A stretch of DNA of 5,658 nucleotides from an uncultured Collinsella sp. (GTDB taxonomy: Bacteria; Actinomycetota; Coriobacteriia; Coriobacteriales; Coriobacteriaceae), in NCBI GenBank assembly GCA_958372035.1, contig CATXML010000093.1, positions 1 to 5,658 on the forward strand. The letters run 5' to 3'. Below the pieces are notes generated by a model that worked only from the letters and a program-made list of their open reading frames with translations, was not told where the DNA came from and made no database searches. The position numbers and the translations under genes were made by a program. Of the stretch, positions 1 through 4,907 are shown in pieces (positions within the stretch are counted from its first letter, which is position 1; every line of letters begins with the position of its first letter).

Positions 1-998
1 GGCACCTCGACCTGATTGATCGCGGCGGCGCCGGCCGAAAGCATGATGCACCAGGCGTAGATGAGCAGAACGGCCTGCTTTTGGTTGTAACCCTCTTGGA
101 TGAGGCGGTGGTGGATGTGACCCTTGTCGGCCTGTCCGATGCTAATGTGGGCGCGCTTGCGGCGCACGATGGCGCTGAACGTGTCGATGATGGGTACGCC
201 GGCTACGATGAGCGGGATGATGAGTGAGGTGAGCGCGGCGGTGCGGCTCACGTTGAGCAGCGATATGGAGCCCAATGCGAAGCCCAGCAGCAGCGACCCC
301 GAGTCGCCCAAGAAGATGCTCGCGGGGTTGAAGTTGTAATGCAGAAAAGCCACGCACGAGCCAAAGAGTGCGATGGAGAGCGCGGCGGCGTCGATACGGC
401 CCGAAAGCATGGCCATCGTGAACATGGTAAACGATGCGATGCCGCAAATGCCTGTGGCCAGGCCGTCGAGGCCGTCGATGAGGTTGATGATGTTGGTGAA
501 CGCCACTAGGTAGATTACGGTGATGGGGTAGGCGAGCCAGCCGAGCATGATCTCACCAGGGGCAAACGGGTTGATGATGACGCCGATTTTTAAGCCGCCG
601 ATGCAGGCGATGAGCGCGGCGAGCACCTGGCCGGCCAGCTTTTGCTTGGGCTTGAGCTGGAAGACATCGTCGATCGCGCCGGTCGCAAAGATCACGGTAA
701 AGGAGAGTGCCAGCACGGGGTAGCTGATGTGCAGGCGCGGGTGCGGCACCAAAACGGGCGGCCAGCCCAGGTACCAGGTGCCCAGGATCTGCACGATGCA
801 GGCCACGACGAGGCCCAAAAAGACTGCCGTGCCGCCCATGCGCGGGATGGGCTTAGTGTTGATGCGGCGCTTGGAGGGATAGTCGACGGCGTCGAGCTTA
901 ATTGCCAGGCGCTTGACCAGGGGCACCGTGAGAAAGGTCGTGATAAAGGCAGCGGCCGCCACGCATAAGTACGGTATGAAGCTCGTGGATGAAGCCAT
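1..998 (-). CDS. wecA: WecA/TagO-type undecaprenyl-phosphate N-acetylhexosamine-1-phosphate transferase (3' end outside window)
   Basis: An integral membrane enzyme of the MraY/WecA (glycosyltransferase 4) superfamily. The family moves a sugar-1-phosphate, usually GlcNAc-1-P, from a UDP-sugar onto undecaprenyl phosphate, the first step of teichoic acid, capsule or other lipid-linked glycan synthesis. The ATG at 996-998 opens 332 visible codons; the reading frame has no stop before the left edge, so the C-terminus is missing. Visible family motifs are the Asp-Asp pair in AIDDVF (residues 108-113), NLIDGLDGL (172-180), FLGDSGS (229-235, catalytic Asp region) and GHIHHRL (293-299), the His-rich signature that separates WecA/TagO types from MraY. 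Many hydrophobic segments agree with about ten or eleven membrane helices. The ribosome site is weak (GGCGG about 11 bases upstream), but an in-frame stop at 1032-1034 and the lack of another good start favour this ATG. The exact sugar substrate and glycan product cannot be read from the sequence. Confidence 0.93.
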   Translation of the reverse strand, partial: MASSTSFIPYLCVAAAAFITTFLTVPLVKRLAIKLDAVDYPSKRRINTKPIPRMGGTAVFLGLVVACIVQILGTWYLGWPPVLVPHPRLHISYPVLALSFTVIFATGAIDDVFQLKPKQKLAGQVLAALIACIGGLKIGVIINPFAPGEIMLGWLAYPITVIYLVAFTNIINLIDGLDGLATGICGIASFTMFTMAMLSGRIDAAALSIALFGSCVAFLHYNFNPASIFLGDSGSLLLGFALGSISLLNVSRTAALTSLIIPLIVAGVPIIDTFSAIVRRKRAHISIGQADKGHIHHRLIQEGYNQKQAVLLIYAWCIMLSAGAAAINQVEV

Positions 999-1214
999 GA
1001 ATCGAAAACCGCCAAGCGTCGAAGGAAAAGGTCAAAGGGCGCTACGCGCAAAAGGGCATAGCTGACCCATGATACTCGACCGAGGGGGTGCGGGGGTTTG
1101 CGCCGTGCGATTATCACGCGCTTACCAGATATTGGGATGTTGGCGGAGGTTCTGCCGAGTGCCGTTGTTGGGTGTCATACGGGATCTACGATGGCAATTC
1201 TTGGCAAAATCGGC

Positions 1215-1385
1215 AAAAGAAAACCACCCCCCACGTTACGAAAATGAACCCACCTAAAACAGGTGGGTGCCCTCATCGACCGTTCCAGCGTCCTTAACAA
1301 CGAAGGATACCTGTACTAAGTACGACTGTGTGGGCTCCCTAAATAAACGCGACGGTTCACCCAGTTGCTCCGCGGGGGGCGGAAT
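1215..1385 (-). ncRNA. Structured small RNA, possible 6S (SsrS-like) RNA
   Basis: No family was matched by search; the call rests on structure. Read on the minus strand, the 12 bases opposite 1371-1382 (CCGCCCCCCGCG) pair with those opposite 1224-1235 (CGTGGGGGGTGG) through ten Watson-Crick and two G-U pairs. On the plus strand those two would be A-C mismatches, so the fold favours the minus strand. The 3' arm runs straight into TTTTCTTTT (1215-1223), an intrinsic-terminator-like tail. Between the arms are an 8-bp hairpin (1248-1255 with 1261-1268, loop 1256-1260) and an inner arm (1352-1356 with 1279-1283, then 1348-1350 with 1288-1290). A TATGAT box at 1392-1397 puts the RNA start near 1385, so the length is about 170 nt. 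A closing stem, open centre with a small hairpin on the 3' side, and about 170-200 nt match 6S RNA, which binds sigma-A-type RNA polymerase holoenzyme. A long structured leader of the downstream minus-strand gene is the alternative. Confidence 0.55.
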
Positions 1386-1391
1386 ACCTAC

Positions 1392-1397
1392 ATCATA
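1392..1397 (-). promoter_or_regulatory. Putative -10 box of the minus-strand small RNA
   Basis: The minus strand reads TATGAT here, five of six bases of the TATAAT consensus, and lies seven bases before the expected RNA start at the foot of the closing stem. The -35 position (about 1415-1420, CTGGAA) is a poor match, three of six, so the promoter is plausible rather than certain. Confidence 0.4.
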
Positions 1398-1422
1398 AAG
1401 CGGCACTTTGTTGATTCCAGTC

Positions 1423-1451
1423 TTGACATTACAAAAATCGTGTCGGACGAT
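1423..1451 (+). promoter_or_regulatory. pflX: Possible promoter of the radical SAM gene
   Basis: A perfect TTGACA -35 box lies at 1423-1428. Seventeen bases on, GACGAT (1446-1451) keeps the most conserved A2 and T6 of the -10 box but little else. A start near 1458 would leave a leader of about 78 bases before the ATG at 1536. It faces away from the small-RNA promoter, with the two -35 regions almost touching. Confidence 0.35.
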
Positions 1452-1535
1452 TACGGCGCCTTGGGCTTGGAGCCGTCTGTGCGGTCCGGGCCTTTGCGTT
1501 TGAGCTGCTGAATCGTTGTTTTGGATCATGTTTTT

Positions 1536-2474
1536 ATGCCGACGTCGTTGACCGAACTTTTTTCGCCCGCCTGCTATTTGTGTCCGCGCCGTTGCGGCGC
1601 GGCACGCGACGAGGGCGCGCGTGGCGTGTGCGGCGCCGATGACACGCTTAAGGTCGCCCGCGCGGCGCTCCATATGTGGGAGGAGCCGCCCATCTCGGGT
1701 GAGGCCGGCTCGGGCACGATTTTCTTTAGCGGCTGTTCGCTCAAATGCGTCTACTGCCAAAACCACGAGATCTCGACGGGCAATTTTGGGCTTGAGATTT
1801 CGCCCGAGCGCCTGGTCGAGATTATGCTGGAGCTGCAGGACCAGGGCGCCAACAATATCAACCTGGTGACTGCGACGCATTATGCTCACCTGCTGCCGGC
1901 CGCGATTGACGCAGCGCGGGAGCGCGGGCTGGACATCCCGATCGTCTATAACACGAGCGGCTATGAGCGGGCGAGTGCCGTGGCTGCCCTGGGTGACCTG
2001 GTTGATGTGTGGCTCACCGACTTTAAATATGCCGATGCCGGGCTTGCGCAGTCGCTCTCTCATATTAAGGATTACCCGCGCGTGGCCGTGTCGGGCCTGG
2101 CACAGATGGCGCGCGAGATCGAACGCCGCGGGGGAGAGCTGGTGGACGACGATGGGCTCATGAAGCGAGGTATGATCGTGCGTCACTTGGTGCTGCCGGG
2201 TCATGCGGACGATTCGTGCCGCGTGCTGGACCTGGTGTGGCAGACGGTGGGCGACGTGCCGATTTCGGTCATGAACCAGTACACGCCCAATGCACTCATG
2301 CGCGAGCAAGGCGGCGAGTTGGCACGTGCCGTGACGCGCGAGGAGTACGAGCAGGTGCTCGACCATGCCGACGACCTGGGCTTTACGACGATGTTCTGGC
2401 AAGAGGGTGGAGCGGTAGACGAGAGCTTTACCCCGGCGTTCGACACCACCGGCGTCCTTACCAGTGCAAAGTAG
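1536..2474 (+). CDS. pflX: PflX-type radical SAM protein (COG1313-like)
   Basis: A cytoplasmic, oxygen-sensitive iron-sulfur enzyme of the radical S-adenosylmethionine superfamily, related to pyruvate formate-lyase activating enzymes. The natural substrate of this subfamily is not established. The 312-residue length is usual for it. The radical SAM cluster motif is C67-x3-C71-x2-C74 within FFSGCSLKCVYCQN. Ahead of it CYLCPRRCGA (C13, C16, C20) plus C32 in GVCG form a second cysteine group typical of this subfamily and probably binding another Fe-S cluster. GSGTIFFSG just before the motif and the C-terminal GFTTMFWQ (282-289) are also subfamily features. I chose ATG 1536 because the conserved cysteine block begins about 12 residues later; a TTG at 1521 in the same frame is possible. 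No clear ribosome site precedes either. No partner glycyl-radical enzyme is visible nearby, so its target must lie elsewhere. The gene stands alone between the small RNA and the tRNA unit. Confidence 0.9.
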   Translation: MPTSLTELFSPACYLCPRRCGAARDEGARGVCGADDTLKVARAALHMWEEPPISGEAGSGTIFFSGCSLKCVYCQNHEISTGNFGLEISPERLVEIMLELQDQGANNINLVTATHYAHLLPAAIDAARERGLDIPIVYNTSGYERASAVAALGDLVDVWLTDFKYADAGLAQSLSHIKDYPRVAVSGLAQMAREIERRGGELVDDDGLMKRGMIVRHLVLPGHADDSCRVLDLVWQTVGDVPISVMNQYTPNALMREQGGELARAVTREEYEQVLDHADDLGFTTMFWQEGGAVDESFTPAFDTTGVLTSAK

Positions 2475-2481
2475 TCGTTTG

Positions 2482-2563
2482 CCGATGATATTTCTGGGGC
2501 GGGGATTAAAAAATCATCGGGAGGATCGCTTGCTCGAAAAGTAGTCAAAAAAGCCCCGTCCCA
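2482..2563. repeat. Two interleaved inverted repeats in the spacer after the radical SAM gene
   Basis: The spacer 2475-2583 carries no gene. CCGATGAT (2482-2489) is matched by ATCATCGG (2513-2520), an 8-bp stem that can extend past one mismatch into TTT/AAA. Separately TGGGGCGGGG (2495-2504) pairs with CCCCGTCCCA (2554-2563) through ten pairs including one G-T. The arms alternate, so both can form only as a pseudoknot, or they compete. A 9-base direct repeat AAAGTAGTC sits at 2468-2476 (containing the TAG stop codon) and at 2538-2546. Neither stem is followed by a T run on either strand, so it is not a textbook terminator, although it may still end the upstream transcript. It could be a copy of a dispersed intergenic repeat. 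Confidence 0.5.
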
Positions 2564-2583
2564 AAAAGACTGGGTATTGGGCG

Positions 2584-2611
2584 TTGACAGTTGGCGAGCC
2601 GTAGGTAAAAT
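2584..2611 (+). promoter_or_regulatory. Promoter of tRNA-Ala
   Basis: TTGACA (2584-2589, perfect -35) and TAAAAT (2606-2611, five of six for the -10) are separated by 16 bases. The predicted start near 2618 is about seven bases before the mature tRNA 5' end, as expected for a short RNase P-trimmed leader. This is the best promoter in the window. Confidence 0.8.
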
Positions 2612-2624
2612 ATCAACTTGTCCT

Positions 2625-2697
2625 GGGGACGTAGCTCAGTTGGGAGAGCGCTGCCGTCGCATGGCAGAGGCCGAGGGTTCGACTCCCTTCGTCTCCA
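2625..2697 (+). tRNA. tRNA-Ala, anticodon CGC
   Basis: A complete 73-base cloverleaf. The acceptor stem is GGGGACG (2625-2631) with CGTCTCC (2690-2696), including the G3-U70 wobble pair that is the main alanine identity element, and discriminator A at 2697. The D stem is GCTC/GAGC (2634-2637, 2646-2649). The anticodon stem CTGCC/GGCAG (2651-2655, 2663-2667) holds loop GTCGCAT with anticodon CGC at 2658-2660, reading GCG codons, which are common in these genes. The T arm is GAGGG-TTCGACT-CCCTT (2673-2689). The next genomic bases are CCC, so the 3' CCA is not fully encoded and must be added after transcription. Position 32 is G, unusual because a pyrimidine (or A in some alanine tRNAs) is normal. 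The gene has its own promoter and terminator and stands alone. Confidence 0.96.
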
Positions 2698-2711
2698 CCC
2701 TTGGATTTGAT

Positions 2712-2743
2712 AAGCCGCTGACATTGTGTCGGCGGCTTTTTTT
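2712..2743 (+). terminator. Intrinsic terminator of tRNA-Ala
   Basis: AAGCCGCTGACA (2712-2723) pairs with TGTCGGCGGCTT (2727-2738) over 12 bp with one G-T pair around a TTG loop. The last two Ts of the stem begin a run of seven Ts (2737-2743). It begins 14 bases after the tRNA discriminator base. This is a strong Rho-independent terminator that makes the tRNA a single-gene unit, yet the next start codon is only 19 bases beyond it. Confidence 0.92.
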
Positions 2744-2762
2744 AAAAAGAAAGGGCTGTACC

Positions 2763-3239
2763 ATGGCCGAGCTTGAGTCCCAACCACTGTCTGCCGAGGA
2801 GCGCGCCGAGTTGGAAGAGCTCCGCGCCGAGAAGGCTCGTCGCGAGGCCCAGGAAGAGGCGCGCCGCGAGCGTGAGGAGCTGGCCGCCTTGCGTGCCGAG
2901 CGCAAGAAGGCTGAGGAGGCCGCTGCGAAGGTCGCATCCGAGCCTGCACCCGCGCCCAAGCCCGTCGCCGCGAAGCCCGCGCCCAAGCCCGCGCCTGCGC
3001 CCAAGCCCGCCGCACCCAAACCTCAGCCCAAAAAAGCCGCTCGCCCCAAGCCCGTCGAGCCCAAACCGAGCCGCGACGAGATGACCTTTGCCCAGCGCAT
3101 GGTCACCTCCAAGGAGCCTACGGGCGAGAATGAGATTCCCGGCATGGCTCCGGCTCAAAAAATCATCATCGTGCTCGCCCTCATCGCGTTTATCGTCTTT
3201 ATGGCCTACACAATCACGGGCAGCATGGGCCTGCACTAA
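2763..3239 (+). CDS. Unrecognised tail-anchored coiled-coil protein with Pro/Ala/Lys linker
   Basis: I do not recognise this 158-residue protein as a named family. Residues 9-58 are rich in Glu, Arg, Lys, Ala and Leu in a heptad-like pattern, which suggests a charged coiled coil. Residues 61-102 are a Pro-Ala-Lys-rich linker made of repeated APKP-like units and are probably extended. Residues 103-132 (including MTFAQRMVTSKEPTGENEI) look like a short unique segment. Residues about 133-151 (KIIIVLALIAFIVFMAYTI) form one hydrophobic helix seven residues from the C-terminus, so the protein is probably tail-anchored with the bulk in the cytoplasm; there is no N-terminal signal peptide. The start ATG at 2763 is preceded by AAAGGG (2750-2755), a usable ribosome site. 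The gene begins just after the tRNA terminator, and 82 bases with no terminator separate it from pncB, so they may be co-transcribed. A scaffolding or envelope role is conceivable but not shown. Confidence 0.8.
   Translation: MAELESQPLSAEERAELEELRAEKARREAQEEARREREELAALRAERKKAEEAAAKVASEPAPAPKPVAAKPAPKPAPAPKPAAPKPQPKKAARPKPVEPKPSRDEMTFAQRMVTSKEPTGENEIPGMAPAQKIIIVLALIAFIVFMAYTITGSMGLH
2952..3009 (+). repeat. In-frame DNA repeats encoding the APKP linker
   Basis: The 13-base unit GCGCCCAAGCCCG occurs exactly at 2952-2964, 2979-2991 and 2997-3009. The offsets of 27 and 18 bases keep the reading frame. The repeats encode the Ala-Pro-Lys-Pro segments of the anchored protein and could change in number by slippage or recombination without disrupting the frame. 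Confidence 0.8.
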
Positions 3240-3321
3240 CCTGTTCGCGCCGGGCTCCATGCCCGCACGTCCGCCTCGCCCAACCCTCAGCCTCTGCACA
3301 ACACATCCGAAAGGTCGCCCC

Positions 3322-4827
3322 ATGGCTTTGACCGACATCTCGCATCCCACCGACATTGCAATGCTCACCGATCTGTACGAGCTCACTATGGCCCAGGGCC
3401 TGTGGGAGAGCGGCAAGGCTAATGAGCAGGGTTGTTTTACCGCGTTTTACCGCGACCATCCCTTCGGCAGCGCGTATGCCGTCATGTGCGGCACCGCCGA
3501 GCTGCCCGAGCTGGTCGAGAACCTGCGCTTTACGCCCGAGGACATCGACTATCTAGCTTCGCTCCAGGCTCCGGCCGGCGGCGCGATGTTTAAGCCTGCA
3601 TTCCTCGACTACCTGCGCAACTTCCGTGCGCACGTGAACATTGACGCCGTGCCCGAGGGCGAGCTCGTGTTTCCGCGCGAGCCCATGGTGCGCGTCACCG
3701 GCCCGTCGTTGGAGTGTCAGCTGCTCGAGACCGCGCTGCTCAACATCGTCGGCTTCCAGACGCTTGTTGCCACCAAGACGGCGCGCGTGGTACTGGCCGC
3801 CGATGGTCGCCCCGTTGCCGAGTTCGGCTTGCGTCGCGCCCAGGGTCCCGATGGCGGTCTGGCCGTCGCCCGCGCAAGCTATGTGGCCGGCTGCTCCTCT
3901 ACGTCCAATGTGCTCGCCGGTCGCCGCTACGGTATTCCCGTCTTTGGCACGCATGCGCACAGCTGGGTCATGAGCTTCGATTCTGAGCTCGAGGCCTTCC
4001 GTGCCTTTGCCAAGTCGAGCCCTAAGAACTGCACGCTGCTCATCGACACCTACGATGTGCGTGAGGGCTGCGAGCATGCCATTACGGTTGCCAAGGAGAT
4101 GGAGGCGGTGGGCGAGCGTCTGTCGGCTATTCGCATTGACTCGGGCGACCTCGCCAAGCTCTCCAAGTATGTTCGTGGCCGTTTTGATGCCGAGGGCCTG
4201 CCCTATGTGGGGATCTCGGTCTCCAATGACTTGGACGAGTACACGATTCAGTCGCTGCTCGACCAGGGCGCGCCCATCGATAGCTTTGGCGTGGGCACCA
4301 AGCTCGCGACCTGTTACGATCAGCCGGCGTTGGGCGGCGTGTACAAGCTTTCGGCCCGCCGTGCGAGCGACGCGGAGCCGTGGACGCCGGTGGTGAAGCT
4401 TTCCGAGCAGCCCTACAAGCGTACGATTCCCGGCGTGCAGCGCGTGCGACGCTATTACGACGGCTTTGGCGGCCCGGTTTGCGACATGATTTATGACGAG
4501 GACCATCTGGCAGGGGAGGGCGCCGCGCGCGGCAATACCCTTGTGGCCGTGAACGATGCCGCCCTGGTGACCGATGTGTCCGAGCTCGAGTATCGTGAGC
4601 TGCTGGTGCCGATCGTGCGCGACGGCAGCGCGGTGGCTCCGCGTGAGAGCATCGAGGACGCGCGCGAGCGCTGTGCCTGGGCGCTCGATCATCTGGACGC
4701 CGCTTTCAAGCGCTTCCTGTACCCGCAGACCTACGTGGTGGGCATGGAGCAGGGCCTGGCCCAGGTGCGCGACGAGCTCGTGCGCAAGAACATGGCCGCG
4801 GCTTCGGCCTTCCCCTGGGCAAAATGA
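3322..4827 (+). CDS. pncB: Nicotinate phosphoribosyltransferase
   Basis: A cytoplasmic enzyme of the Preiss-Handler NAD salvage pathway that joins nicotinate to phosphoribosyl pyrophosphate to give nicotinate mononucleotide, with ATP hydrolysis coupled to the reaction. At 501 residues it fits the longer bacterial form. Characteristic segments are the N-terminal MLTDLYELTMAQG (residues 14-26), FGLRRAQGPDGG (168-179), GTHAHSW (209-215; its histidine region includes the residue phosphorylated in the family), RIDSGDLAKL (271-280) and FGVGTKLA (322-329) for phosphoribosyl pyrophosphate binding. No catalytic segment seems missing. The frame is open back to 3088 but that part is a shadow of the preceding gene. 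ATG 3322 fits the family N-terminus and has AAAGG about eight bases upstream. No promoter is evident in 3240-3321, so it may be expressed with the anchored-protein gene. The stop codon lies inside an inverted repeat. Confidence 0.97.
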   Translation: MALTDISHPTDIAMLTDLYELTMAQGLWESGKANEQGCFTAFYRDHPFGSAYAVMCGTAELPELVENLRFTPEDIDYLASLQAPAGGAMFKPAFLDYLRNFRAHVNIDAVPEGELVFPREPMVRVTGPSLECQLLETALLNIVGFQTLVATKTARVVLAADGRPVAEFGLRRAQGPDGGLAVARASYVAGCSSTSNVLAGRRYGIPVFGTHAHSWVMSFDSELEAFRAFAKSSPKNCTLLIDTYDVREGCEHAITVAKEMEAVGERLSAIRIDSGDLAKLSKYVRGRFDAEGLPYVGISVSNDLDEYTIQSLLDQGAPIDSFGVGTKLATCYDQPALGGVYKLSARRASDAEPWTPVVKLSEQPYKRTIPGVQRVRRYYDGFGGPVCDMIYDEDHLAGEGAARGNTLVAVNDAALVTDVSELEYRELLVPIVRDGSAVAPRESIEDARERCAWALDHLDAAFKRFLYPQTYVVGMEQGLAQVRDELVRKNMAAASAFPWAK

Positions 4828-4859
4828 TCCGAAGGGGACGGAGGAACACGGATTATTTT
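4821..4859 (+). terminator. Inverted repeat over the pncB stop codon, possible weak terminator
   Basis: AAAATGATCCG (4821-4831) pairs with CGGATTATTTT (4849-4859) across 11 positions, one of them G-T, around a 17-base loop. The 3' arm ends in a T-rich stretch, giving a terminator-like shape in which the A and T tracts are part of the stem. Only a few G-C pairs hold the core, so it may be weak or may act as an mRNA 3'-end stabiliser. The loop carries GGGGACGGAGGA, which contains a strong Shine-Dalgarno-like GGAGGA (4840-4845), but no start codon follows at a usable distance. Confidence 0.45.
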
Positions 4860-4907
4860 CTCGCTCGCCCGTTCGCCCGAACGCTCGACATTCGATTGGT
4901 TTGACGC

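Larger units (their letters stand above)
999..1535. other. Divergent intergenic region between the transferase gene and the radical SAM gene
   Basis: This stretch of 537 bases separates two divergently transcribed genes and carries no believable protein gene. Short frames across it have no ribosome site or recognisable product. The right-hand part holds the structured RNA and two promoter candidates listed separately. In 999-1214 I see nothing firm: a direct repeat GGCAAAA at 1203-1209 and 1212-1218, a short palindrome CTCGACCGAG near 1077, and a minus-strand GATAAT at 1110-1115 that resembles a -10 box for the transferase gene but lacks a matching -35. The start of the transferase mRNA is therefore unknown. 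It might come from its own promoter here or from read-through of the small RNA. Confidence 0.6.

Noticed and set aside
642..1117. Plus- and minus-strand open frames over the start of the transferase gene
   Set aside because: They lie in other frames of the wecA-like gene, whose motifs are continuous from 998 downward.
1347..1364. T-box-like sequence on the minus strand (GGGTGAACCGTCGCG compared with the T-box consensus GGGTGGNACCGCG)
   Set aside because: It needs a base lost and extra bases inserted, and lacks an adjacent terminator/antiterminator pair and specifier arm; the downstream gene is not an aminoacyl-tRNA or amino-acid gene.
1371..1382. Run of six cytosines as a hint of actinobacterial 6C RNA
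   Set aside because: 6C RNA carries its C runs in two hairpin loops; here the single C run is paired in the closing stem.
1521..1535. TTG start five codons upstream of the chosen radical SAM start
   Set aside because: No ribosome site supports it, and ATG 1536 already leaves a normal-length N-terminus before the cysteine block; it cannot be fully excluded.
1254..2402. Long minus-strand open frame (382 codons) across the radical SAM gene and the intergenic region
   Set aside because: It is antisense to a clearly recognisable gene, rich in Arg/His/Gln as expected of a shadow frame in GC-rich DNA, and has no recognisable domain.
3088..3321. N-terminal extension of the pncB frame
   Set aside because: It overlaps the anchored-protein gene in another frame, has Arg/Ser/Pro-rich shadow composition, and family members start near the segment encoded at 3322.
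3553..4692. Minus-strand open frame antisense to pncB
   Set aside because: Shadow of a well-supported gene; low-complexity composition and no family motif.
4840..4907. Small gene after the GGAGGA at 4840-4845
   Set aside because: No ATG, GTG or TTG occurs at 5-12 bases downstream, so no peptide can be supported.
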